Shown: in pieces, positions 1-6,970 of the stretch
How the letters are laid out: every line of letters starts with the position of its first letter
Numbering within the stretch: the stretch's first letter is position 1
Assembly (NCBI GenBank): GCA_964463325.1
Contig: CAYXBY010000029.1
Coordinates: forward strand, 1-21,187
DNA length: 21,187 nucleotides
Reading direction: 5' to 3'
From: UMGS1002 sp964463325
Lineage (GTDB): Bacteria; Bacillota; Clostridia; Oscillospirales; CAG-272
The notes under the pieces: model-generated
Told to the model about the DNA's origin: nothing
Database searches by the model: none
Seen by the model: only the letters and a program-made list of their open reading frames with translations
Position numbers and translations under genes: made by a program

Positions 1-7
1 CGCGGGT

Positions 8-47
8 CCAGCGCCGCGTGGCGCTGGTCGCCGCCCGCAGGCGGCGA
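8..47. repeat. Two back-to-back 8-4-8 hairpins at the window edge
   Basis: Two adjacent inverted repeats share one geometry. CCAGCGCC/GGCGCTGG (8-15 and 20-27) has a 4-nt loop. TCGCCGCC/GGCGGCGA (28-35 and 40-47) also has a 4-nt loop, with no base between the two. They lie beyond the alaS terminator, so they probably belong to an intergenic repeat or to a gene left of the window. No reading frame was assigned to positions 1-142. Confidence 0.5.
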
Positions 48-74
48 AAGCCCCCCAACAAGAAAATAAAATAT

Positions 75-102
75 CCCCCTCTCCCTGGGTGGGGAGAGGG
101 GG
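75..102 (-). terminator. Intrinsic terminator of alaS
   Basis: An 11-bp perfect stem (CCCCCTCTCCC at 75-85 pairs with 92-102) has a 6-nt loop. Read on the minus strand it lies about 40 nt past the alaS stop and is followed by the T-rich run ATATTTTATTTTCT. This is the usual layout of a Rho-independent terminator for the leftward alaS transcript. Confidence 0.75.
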
Positions 103-111
103 GAGGGCGCT

Positions 112-128
112 GAAGTATGCAATACTTC
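112..128. repeat. Small palindrome between alaS and its terminator
   Basis: GAAGTAT-GCA-ATACTTC is a 7-bp perfect inverted repeat with a 3-nt centre, between the alaS stop and the G/C-rich terminator. Its core resembles the centre of the large palindrome at 5246-5281 (TGAAGTGCATGCACTTCA). The two may belong to one family of intergenic palindromes. Confidence 0.45.
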
Positions 129-142
129 GCTCATTCGGAGAC

Positions 143-2773
143 TTACTTTATCATCGCCGTCAGCGTCGGCAGCGCGGCTTCGAGCGCTGCGTCGATCTTC
201 TCGACGCTCTGACCGCCCGCCTGCGCGTTGTCGGGACGTCCGCCGCCGCGTCCGTCCGCAACGGCTGCCACAGCACCGACCAGCTTGCCGGCATGTGCGC
301 CGGCAGCGACTGCATCCTTGCCGGCTGCGGCCAGGAAGTTCAGCTTGCCATCCGTGTTGATGGCCAAAACCGCGACCACATCGGCGCAATCTGCCTTGAT
401 GGCCTCAGCCAGCGAACGTGCAACGTCCAGCTGCATGCCGTCAAAGCGGGCAGTGGCCAGCTTGACAGACTTGACCTGCACCGCGCCGGCCAGTATGGCG
501 TCAAGCTTGGTTGCGGCCAGCTTGGAGTTGAGAACCTCGACCTCCTTCTTGAGGTCGCGCAGCTCGGACTGAAGCGCGGTTGCCTTTTTGGCAACGTCGG
601 CAGTGTTGGGCGCCTTGAGCGCGTGAGCGGTCTCGCTCAGCAGCTTGTCCTTTTCGGCCATCAGCGCCAGCACGCCAAGACCTGTGACCGCCTCAATGCG
701 GCGCACGCCGGCAGCGACTGACGACTCGGACGTTATCTTGAACAGACCGATCTCGCTGGTGCTGCTGCAATGTGTACCGCCGCACAGCTCGGTGGAGAAA
801 TCACCCATGCGAACCATGCGCACCACACTGCCGTACTTTTCGTCGAACAGCGCCATAGCGCCCTGCGCACGAGCGGTTTCAATGTCGGTCTCGGTCGTGA
901 CAATGCCGTTGGAGACAAGTATATTCATATTCACCATGGCCTCAACTGCGGTCAGCTCCTTTTCGGAGAGCGCAGAGAAGTGGGTGAAGTCAAAGCGGCA
1001 GACAGTGTTGCTGACGTACGAGCCGGCCTGCTCGACATGAGCGCCGAGTACGCGACGCAGCGCGGCCTGAAGCAGATGGCAGGCCGAGTGATTGCGCGCG
1101 ATGGCCTTGCGACGCATGTCGTCGATGTCGGCCATGACGGTGTCGCCAACCGAGAAGCTGCCGTTGACGATAGTGCAAAGGTGGATGTACACGCCGTCCG
1201 ATTTATGCGTGTCATAGACGTTGAGCAGCTTGCCGTCAGCGTACATCGTGCCGATGTCGCCGACCTGGCCGCCGCCCTCGCCGTAGAATGGGGTGGAATC
1301 AAGAACAATGGTGCAGTCGCCCTCGTTAACGGTGTCAACACTGCCCTCGTCGGTCAGAATAGCGAGTATTTTGCCCTCGCTGCGGTAGCTGGTGTAGCCG
1401 GTGAAGCTCGTCTTGGGCAGATCGGAGAGCAGCGTCTTGGAGGATTCGCTCCAGCCGCCGACATTTGCGCGGGATTCGCGCGCGCGCGTTTTCTGCGCCA
1501 GCATCAGGCGTGCAAATGCCTCTTCATCAATATTCAGCTTGTTCTCAAGCGCTATCTCGCGGGTGAGATCGAGCGGGAAACCGAAGGTGTCGTACAGCTT
1601 GAAGGCGTCGTCGCCGGAGATGGTGTCGGAGCCCTTCTCGGCAGCGCCGCGGATGATGTTGGAAAGTATCGCAAGGCCGGCATCGAGTGTAGCATCAAAG
1701 CGCTTTTCCTCAATGGACAGCACCTTTTTGATATATTCGGCCTTGACGCCCAGCTCGGGGTAGGCGCTGACGTTCTCGCCGATGGCCACCTCGCACAGCT
1801 CAAGCAGGAAGGGGCGGTCAATGCCCAGCAGCTTGCCGTGGCGGCAGGCGCGGCGGATGATGCGGCGCAGCACGTAGCCGCGACCCTCGTTGGAGGGCAC
1901 GACGCCGTCGCAGATCATGAACATGGCCGACTTGATGTGGTCGGTGCAGACGCGGATGGAGATATCGTTGTCCTTGTTGGCGCCGTAGGTCTTGCCGGAT
2001 ATCTCGCAGACCTTATCAAGTATCTTGCGTATGGTGTCGACCTCGAACATGTTGTCCACGCCCTGCATAACGCAGGCCAGACGCTCAAGACCCATGCCGG
2101 TGTCTATGTTTTTGTGTGTCAGCTCGGTGTAATTGCCGTGGCCGTCGTTGTTGAACTGCGAGAAGACGTTGTTCCATATTTCCATATAGCGGTCGCAGTC
2201 GCAGCCGGGCTTGCAGTCGGGCGAGCCGCAGCCGTACTTTTCGCCGCGGTCAAAATATATCTCGGAGCAGGGGCCGCAGGGGCCGGAGCCGTGCTCCCAG
2301 AAGTTGTCGGCCTTGCCGAGGCGGACGATGTGCTCGGCGGGAACGCCGATCTTGTCCAGCCAAATGTGGTAGGCCTCCTCGTCGTTTTCATAAATGGACG
2401 GCCACAGGCGGTCAGCCGGGATCTCCAGCACCTCGGTGAGGAATTCCCACGCCCACGGGATGGCCTCATCCTTAAAATAGTCGCCGAACGAGAAATTGCC
2501 CAGCATCTCGAAGAATGTGCCGTGACGCGCGGTGTGACCGACGCGCTCAAGGTCGGGCGTGCGGATGCACTTCTGGCAGGTGGTGACGCGGTTGCGGGGC
2601 GGCACCTCCTCGCCGGTGAAATATTTCTTCATGGGCGCCATGCCCGAGTTTATGAGCAGAAGCGACTTATCGTTATGCGGGATAAGAGGGAAGGAGGGCA
2701 GACGAAGGTGCCCCTTGGACTCAAAAAATGAGAGGTATTTTTCTCTCAGATCGTTAAGAGAGGTCCATTGCAT
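143..2773 (-). CDS. alaS: Alanyl-tRNA synthetase
   Basis: Charges tRNA-Ala with alanine in the cytoplasm and hydrolyses mischarged Ser/Gly-tRNA-Ala. The 876-residue product has full family length. The class II catalytic core occupies roughly residues 1-240, with the TRHGTFFEMLGNFSFGDYFK-type signature at about 82-101 (here TARHGTFFEMLGNFSFGDYF) and motif 3 (DTGMGLERLA) near 224-233. The editing domain carries its zinc ligands as H562-xxx-H566 and C664-GGT-H668. The C-Ala domain ends with a Gly-rich GRGGGRPDNAQAGG segment. A Cys-rich insert (C182, C187, C191, C193) sits before the DRYMEIWN motif, as in many Clostridia enzymes. ATG start, preceded on the minus strand by AAAGGTAAGG about 10 nt upstream. 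No T-box leader is visible. In many Firmicutes alaS neighbours yrzL and ruvX; here a lipoprotein gene lies between it and ruvX. Confidence 0.98.
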   Translation of the reverse strand: MQWTSLNDLREKYLSFFESKGHLRLPSFPLIPHNDKSLLLINSGMAPMKKYFTGEEVPPRNRVTTCQKCIRTPDLERVGHTARHGTFFEMLGNFSFGDYFKDEAIPWAWEFLTEVLEIPADRLWPSIYENDEEAYHIWLDKIGVPAEHIVRLGKADNFWEHGSGPCGPCSEIYFDRGEKYGCGSPDCKPGCDCDRYMEIWNNVFSQFNNDGHGNYTELTHKNIDTGMGLERLACVMQGVDNMFEVDTIRKILDKVCEISGKTYGANKDNDISIRVCTDHIKSAMFMICDGVVPSNEGRGYVLRRIIRRACRHGKLLGIDRPFLLELCEVAIGENVSAYPELGVKAEYIKKVLSIEEKRFDATLDAGLAILSNIIRGAAEKGSDTISGDDAFKLYDTFGFPLDLTREIALENKLNIDEEAFARLMLAQKTRARESRANVGGWSESSKTLLSDLPKTSFTGYTSYRSEGKILAILTDEGSVDTVNEGDCTIVLDSTPFYGEGGGQVGDIGTMYADGKLLNVYDTHKSDGVYIHLCTIVNGSFSVGDTVMADIDDMRRKAIARNHSACHLLQAALRRVLGAHVEQAGSYVSNTVCRFDFTHFSALSEKELTAVEAMVNMNILVSNGIVTTETDIETARAQGAMALFDEKYGSVVRMVRMGDFSTELCGGTHCSSTSEIGLFKITSESSVAAGVRRIEAVTGLGVLALMAEKDKLLSETAHALKAPNTADVAKKATALQSELRDLKKEVEVLNSKLAATKLDAILAGAVQVKSVKLATARFDGMQLDVARSLAEAIKADCADVVAVLAINTDGKLNFLAAAGKDAVAAGAHAGKLVGAVAAVADGRGGGRPDNAQAGGQSVEKIDAALEAALPTLTAMIK

Positions 2774-2813
2774 GGCAGATAACCTTACCTTTCGAGAATA
2801 ATCATAATAAAAT

Positions 2814-2842
2814 ATTATATCATTATATAATTAATATGTCAA
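2814..2842 (-). promoter_or_regulatory. Consensus sigma-A promoter for alaS
   Basis: On the minus strand TTGACA (2837-2842) and TATAAT (2814-2819) are separated by exactly 17 bp. Both hexamers match the consensus fully. The start codon lies about 40 nt downstream, which leaves room only for a short leader. No T-box or other riboswitch elements were found in it. Confidence 0.85.
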
Positions 2843-2923
2843 GGGGGAATGTTGGACTTGACCAAAAACGGGTGGCGAATATTGTGCAAATGGCTAAATT
2901 GATAGGCGGGAGATAGATTTTTG

Positions 2924-2952
2924 TTGACTTGAGCGCGCAAAAATGCTACAAT
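2924..2952 (+). promoter_or_regulatory. Sigma-A-type promoter for the metallo-beta-lactamase lipoprotein
   Basis: TTGACT (2924-2929) and TACAAT (2947-2952) are separated by 17 bp, about 40 nt before the ATG at 2992. A GAAAGG ribosome binding site lies at 2971-2976, slightly far (15 nt) from the start. This promoter is divergent from the alaS promoter, with about 80 bp between the two -35 boxes. Confidence 0.75.
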
Positions 2953-2991
2953 AATAGTGTCATATTTTTTGAAAGGTAATGGCGACAAACT

Positions 2992-5232
2992 ATGAAAAAA
3001 CTGTTAGCTTTATTTTTGTGCCTGCTTATGCTGGCGTCATTGCTTATCGGCTGTCAGCAGCCGCCCGATGCGGATGACAGCGGCGATTCATCCTCCGCTG
3101 AAGGGGACACGACCCCTGTTGGACAGCCGCTTCCCGAGGATGAGGGAGTGCTTATCGATGTTAGCAAATATGCGATCATTCGCGTCGATTCCCCAACGCC
3201 TGCAACACCGCTGCTGACCGCGATAGTCCAGCTCAAAAAGGATATCGATTCGCTGACCAGCAGCAGCATCCGACTCGCATCTGACTGGCTCAAGGACGGC
3301 ACTCCGGATGATGCCGCCTTCGAGATACTTATCGGCAACACCAACCGCCCGCAAAGCAACGAGGTGCTGTCAACTCTGTCCGGCACCGGATATGTCATCA
3401 GACAGGTGGGCAATAAGATAGTCATCGTTGGCACAAATGACGCCATAACCGCCGATGCGGTGGCATATTTCTACAATACCTACGTAGTCCCGAATGCGCA
3501 GAGCGGTGGCTTCAAGATACCCGCGCAGCTGGATGTCGTCAAGGATGACTACAAGCTTGTCCAGATGATACAGAACAAAAAGTGCATTTACGATGTCGTA
3601 TATAACGATGGCCTGGACGCTGTCGCGGACGACAAGGGCAAGGTGGACTATCAGGTTCAGCTGGCCAAGGACATTCGTCAGAAGATCATCGACCTGACCG
3701 ACGCCAATGTTCGTCTCAAGACCGACTGGGTCAAGCCCGGCACCGAGACCGAGCCGCTTTATGAAATACTGGTCGGCACGACCGAGCGCCCCGAGAGCGA
3801 AAAGCTGCGTGCTGAGCTTGGCGTAAATGAGTACGGCTTTAAGCTGATCGGCAATAAGATCGTTATCACCGGCTGGAATGAGCAGTCCATCGGCTTCGCA
3901 GTGGATGCCTTCAAAAGCTTTTTGGAGGAATCCGCGGGCACCGCAGCAGATGGCAGTAAAAATATCAGCTTCCTCGGTACCACCACGCTCACAAAGTCAT
4001 ACTCGCGCTGGACGGTCGATATACCCGAATACGAGGGCGGCAAGCTCGAGGGCTGCGTGACCTGCAACAACGATCAGCTGGAGTATTACTACACCGGCAC
4101 CACGGCCGAGGAATATCGGGCATACCGCCAAAAGCTGGAGAGTGAGGGCTACAAGCTGTACTGCGAGAACGAGATCGCGGGCAACCTTTATGCCACCTAC
4201 ACCACCAACTCGACCATGATACATGTTTATTTTGTCAAGCATAACGGCACCGTCCGCTTGATCACGGGCTCGATGCGCGCAAATGCCAAGCTCCCGACAA
4301 ACGTCTCGGGCGCACCGACATACGAAAAGATAACCGAGTCCAAGGTGACGCAGATGATGCTGCAATATGACGTCGGCAACTTCGGCATGTGCTACATCAT
4401 TACGCTGGAGGATGGCAGCTTTATCGTGTTTGACAGCGGCGGATACACCTCTGGCGTTTCGACCGACTACGTTCGCCTCTACAACCTGCTCGACCGACTC
4501 AATGAGCGCAAGGACGGCAAGATAGTTATAGCAGCCTGGATCATCACCCACCCGCACTGGGATCACCACGAGGCGTTTTTCCAGATGTGCAAGACCTACG
4601 GCAAAAAGCTGACCATAGAGCAGTGCATTGCCAATACGCCGGACAGCACAGTCTACCATAATTCCAACAACCCTGACAGCTTTATGGATAAGGAATTCAC
4701 AACTGCGGCTTCACAGGTGGGTGGTATGCAGTGGATCAAGCCGCACACCGGCATGAAGTTCTGGGTACGCAACGCCGAGATAGAGGTGCTGTATACGCAG
4801 GAGGATCTCTACCCGACGCTGCTCAATACCTTTAACGATTCCTCCATGGTCACCCGCATGACCATCGCCGGACAGACCATAACCTGGCTTGGCGACGTGC
4901 AGACCGCCGGCTCGGACGTTATGGTCAACATGTACGGCGATTACCTCAAGAGCGACATAGTTCAGGTGGCGCATCACGGCTCCCCTGGCGCGACACAGTC
5001 GCTTTATAAGCTGCTGAGCCCCTCCATCCTGCTGTGGCCGACCTCTGCTAAGAGCTACAGCTCGCAAACGGCCGGCAAGAGCCAGTCGAGCCATTGCGTT
5101 GTTGACTATTACATAGCCAAGAATCTCGGCGTTACCGATATTTTCGTCGCCGATGGACACAATGTCTGCCTGCCGCTGCCCTATACACCGGGAAGTGGAA
5201 AGGCGATCAATATCGATGTGGCAGCCGGCTGA
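2992..5232 (+). CDS. Lipoprotein with duplicated N-terminal domain and metallo-beta-lactamase-fold domain
   Basis: This 746-residue protein has a lipoprotein signal peptide (MKKLLALFLCLL..., lipobox L18-I-G-C21), then a Ser/Asp/Glu-rich linker, so it is predicted to be anchored outside the membrane. Residues about 58-168 and 199-312 look like two copies of one domain. Both contain a 'xEIL(I/V)G(N/T)T(N/E)RP(Q/E)S' strip followed by 'GNKIVI(V/T)G', a pattern seen at the N-termini of clostridial surface hydrolases. The C-terminal part (about 450-740) has metallo-beta-lactamase motifs: FDSGG (480-484), H520-P-H-W-D-H525 as the HxHxDH metal site, LGD (D635) and VAHHGS (H661/H662). The AHHGS form resembles ComEC-type and related hydrolases. 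Substrate is unknown: candidates are an extracellular phosphodiester, a nucleotide or a sugar derivative. Monocistronic, with its own promoter and a terminator palindrome downstream. Confidence 0.85.
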   Translation: MKKLLALFLCLLMLASLLIGCQQPPDADDSGDSSSAEGDTTPVGQPLPEDEGVLIDVSKYAIIRVDSPTPATPLLTAIVQLKKDIDSLTSSSIRLASDWLKDGTPDDAAFEILIGNTNRPQSNEVLSTLSGTGYVIRQVGNKIVIVGTNDAITADAVAYFYNTYVVPNAQSGGFKIPAQLDVVKDDYKLVQMIQNKKCIYDVVYNDGLDAVADDKGKVDYQVQLAKDIRQKIIDLTDANVRLKTDWVKPGTETEPLYEILVGTTERPESEKLRAELGVNEYGFKLIGNKIVITGWNEQSIGFAVDAFKSFLEESAGTAADGSKNISFLGTTTLTKSYSRWTVDIPEYEGGKLEGCVTCNNDQLEYYYTGTTAEEYRAYRQKLESEGYKLYCENEIAGNLYATYTTNSTMIHVYFVKHNGTVRLITGSMRANAKLPTNVSGAPTYEKITESKVTQMMLQYDVGNFGMCYIITLEDGSFIVFDSGGYTSGVSTDYVRLYNLLDRLNERKDGKIVIAAWIITHPHWDHHEAFFQMCKTYGKKLTIEQCIANTPDSTVYHNSNNPDSFMDKEFTTAASQVGGMQWIKPHTGMKFWVRNAEIEVLYTQEDLYPTLLNTFNDSSMVTRMTIAGQTITWLGDVQTAGSDVMVNMYGDYLKSDIVQVAHHGSPGATQSLYKLLSPSILLWPTSAKSYSSQTAGKSQSSHCVVDYYIAKNLGVTDIFVADGHNVCLPLPYTPGSGKAINIDVAAG

Positions 5233-5245
5233 CGGTTGACACAAA

Positions 5246-5281
5246 GGGCGGGTGTGAAGTGCATGCACTTCACACCCGCCC
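5246..5281. terminator. Perfect 36-bp palindrome between convergent genes
   Basis: GGGCGGGTGTGAAGTGCA (5246-5263) is followed immediately by its exact reverse complement (5264-5281). It lies between the stop of the lipoprotein gene at 5232 and the stop of ruvX at 5288, which converge. It could act as a bidirectional terminator, but T-tracts are poor on both sides, so the assignment is an inference from position and stem strength. Confidence 0.6.
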
Positions 5282-5287
5282 AAAAAT

Positions 5288-5737
5288 TTAGAGTCCGTTT
5301 CTCAAACGGTCAAGCGTGTTTTGCAGGATTATCTCAGCTGAGAGGGAATCTATAACGCTGCGCCGCTTTTTGCCACGCGTGTCGGTTGCGTTGAGGTAGC
5401 GCGAGGCCTCGACCGTCGTCAGGCGCTCGTCGACCATGTCGATGGCAACCTCGGGCAGCCGCTCGGCAAGCAGCGAGGCGAATTCACGACAGCGTCCGGC
5501 TCGCGGCCCCTCGCTGCCGTTCATATTGACCGGCAGACCGACCACAACCGCCGTAACGCCCAGCTCGCGCGCCCGCTCGGCCACCGCGTCCGCAGTCTTG
5601 ACTATGCCGCCCGGCGACACATATCCCAGCCCCGAGGCCAGCGAACGCCCGGCGTTCGACACTGCAAGCCCGGTGCGCGTGTCGCCAAAATCGACGGCAA
5701 GTATTCTGCCGGATGTTTTTTTAATGTTGTCTATCAT
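5288..5737 (-). CDS. ruvX: RuvX/YqgF family pre-16S rRNA nuclease / putative Holliday junction resolvase
   Basis: A 149-residue RNase H-fold protein of the YqgF family, of usual length. Members of this family process the 16S rRNA 5' end and were first proposed to be Holliday junction resolvases. Motifs: ILAVDFGDTRTGLAVS near residues 12-27 with the first acidic catalytic residue D16, the VVGLPVNMNGSEG loop, and VDERLTT with further acidic residues. The ATG at 5737 is chosen because GAGGTGA precedes it at good distance. An upstream in-frame start at 5773 would overlap the preceding gene by 29 nt and add a Pro/Gly-rich stretch outside the family fold. It follows the hydrolase gene with a 7-nt gap, so the two are probably co-transcribed leftward. 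Confidence 0.93.
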   Translation of the reverse strand: MIDNIKKTSGRILAVDFGDTRTGLAVSNAGRSLASGLGYVSPGGIVKTADAVAERARELGVTAVVVGLPVNMNGSEGPRAGRCREFASLLAERLPEVAIDMVDERLTTVEASRYLNATDTRGKKRRSVIDSLSAEIILQNTLDRLRNGL

Positions 5738-5744
5738 GCCGCCG

Positions 5745-6683
5745 TCACCTCGCGGTGGCGCCCATGTGCGCATTTAGCCAGGTGGCGATGTCGGCCATGA
5801 CGACCTCACGGTCGACCTCGTTGAGTATCTCGTGCCTATCCTCGGGGTACAGCTTGAGCGTGACGTCGGACATGCCTGCCGCCGTCAGACGGCGGTATAT
5901 CTGCTCGACTCCGCGGCCATAGTCGCCGACGGGGTCGTCAGCGCCGCTGACCATGAGAACGGGCAGCGTACTCGGCAGCGTCGACGGCCATTTTTTGTCG
6001 GAGACGCGCCCCAGCATGTCGAACAGCGTGTAAAAGCCGTCGGCAGTAAAGGTAAAGGTGCAATAAGGGTCGGCAGCGTAGCGAGTTTTGTTGTCACTGT
6101 CGCGGGACAGCCAGTCGAGCGACGTCGCGTTGGGTCCGAAATGCTTTTTGTAGGAGCCGAAGGCCAGCGCGTTGATCATGCTCGAGCGGTGGTGCGGTGA
6201 GTGCAGCGCGGCGTCGATGCGCGCCAGAAGCTTGGCAAGCGCGGTCGGGTTGCCGGGGCCACCGGTGCCCATGATAATGGCGCCGTCCAGCGCGTCACCG
6301 TGCGCCGAGAGATACAGCCGCGCGATAAACGAGCCCATGCTGTGCCCCAGCAGAAAGTGTGGCAGAGCGGGGAAGCGCTGCTTTAGGATGCCTGTCAGTG
6401 TAAAAAGATCGGCGACCAGCGCGTCGCCGCCCGCCTGGCGTGGGATAAAGCCGAGGTCGTCCGCGTCCGCGGCGCTGTCGCCGTGGCCGATGTGGTTGTT
6501 TCCGGCGACGACAAAGCCCTGAGCGGTGAGATATTCGGCAAGGGTGGCGTAGCGCTCGATGTGCTCGCACATGCCGTGACTTATCTGGAGCACTGCCCGC
6601 GCAGGCGTCTCGGGCTCCCAAACACTGTAAGCTATGCGGCTCCGTCCGTCCGCAGAGGCGAAGCTGTCGGTGGTGTATATCAC
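5745..6683 (-). CDS. Alpha/beta hydrolase, monoacylglycerol lipase / lysophospholipase-like
   Basis: A 312-residue cytoplasmic serine hydrolase of the Hydrolase_4 (S33-like) family. The oxyanion region SHGMCEH (35-41) is typical of monoglyceride lipases. The nucleophile elbow is LLGHSMG with Ser115, the acid is Asp250 in SGADDPVG, and the base is His284 in EDRHEILNE, so the triad is complete. No signal peptide. Translation starts at a GTG (6683-6681), with AGGAGG 8 nt upstream (6691-6696 on the plus strand). Likely substrates are mono- or lysoacylglycerols, inferred from the family only. It is the first gene of a two-gene unit with ruvX and has its own promoter. Confidence 0.9.
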   Translation of the reverse strand: MIYTTDSFASADGRSRIAYSVWEPETPARAVLQISHGMCEHIERYATLAEYLTAQGFVVAGNNHIGHGDSAADADDLGFIPRQAGGDALVADLFTLTGILKQRFPALPHFLLGHSMGSFIARLYLSAHGDALDGAIIMGTGGPGNPTALAKLLARIDAALHSPHHRSSMINALAFGSYKKHFGPNATSLDWLSRDSDNKTRYAADPYCTFTFTADGFYTLFDMLGRVSDKKWPSTLPSTLPVLMVSGADDPVGDYGRGVEQIYRRLTAAGMSDVTLKLYPEDRHEILNEVDREVVMADIATWLNAHMGATAR

Positions 6684-6714
6684 TAAAACATCCTCCTTGT
6701 GCTTTTATATGCTT

Positions 6715-6743
6715 ATTGTATCACAATGTGATTCAAAAATCAA
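6715..6743 (-). promoter_or_regulatory. Promoter for the hydrolase-ruvX unit
   Basis: On the minus strand TTGATT (6738-6743) and TACAAT (6715-6720) are separated by 17 bp, about 30 nt before the GTG start. The spacing and hexamers fit a sigma-A promoter. Confidence 0.7.
6720..6732. promoter_or_regulatory. Operator-like inverted repeat inside the promoter spacer
   Basis: ATCACA-A-TGTGAT is a perfect 6-bp inverted repeat with a 1-nt centre. It covers the part of the spacer next to the -10 box of the hydrolase promoter. A dimeric repressor binding here would block RNA polymerase. No cognate regulator gene is visible nearby. Confidence 0.45.
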
Positions 6744-6876
6744 CATTTTTTATAAGTGATAGTCGCGCTCATGTAAAAAATGGCGGAAATAATGGCTTTT
6801 CGGCATTGTGCTGAGCGCCATCCGGCGGCAATTGTTAATTTTCTACGAATGAAGCGTGATTTTTTTTTGAACTCCC

Positions 6877-6905
6877 TTGCAAACTACGGCGATGTATGGT
6901 ATACT
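6877..6905 (+). promoter_or_regulatory. Promoter for the leucine-rich-repeat lipoprotein
   Basis: TTGCAA (6877-6882) and TATACT (6900-6905) are separated by 17 bp. The start codon lies about 65 nt downstream. The leader contains a small inverted repeat (CCGATA/TATCGG, 6914-6919 and 6929-6934) of unknown meaning. An AAGGAG ribosome binding site precedes the ATG. Confidence 0.65.
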
Positions 6906-6970
6906 ATGATGCGCCGATATGGTCCCGGTATCGGCCACGACCTTTAATAATAATTTAAGGAGATGTAATA

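Noticed and set aside
770..2731. A 653-codon open frame antisense to alaS
   Set aside because: It lies wholly inside alaS on the other strand, lacks a ribosome binding site, and its translation is repetitive Val/Ala/Gly/Asp-rich without domain features. GC-rich third positions explain the lack of stops.
2774..2836. Possible T-box riboswitch upstream of alaS
   Set aside because: The leader between promoter and start is only about 40 nt, and no T-box core (AGGGTGGNACCGCG-like) or terminator-antiterminator pair is present.
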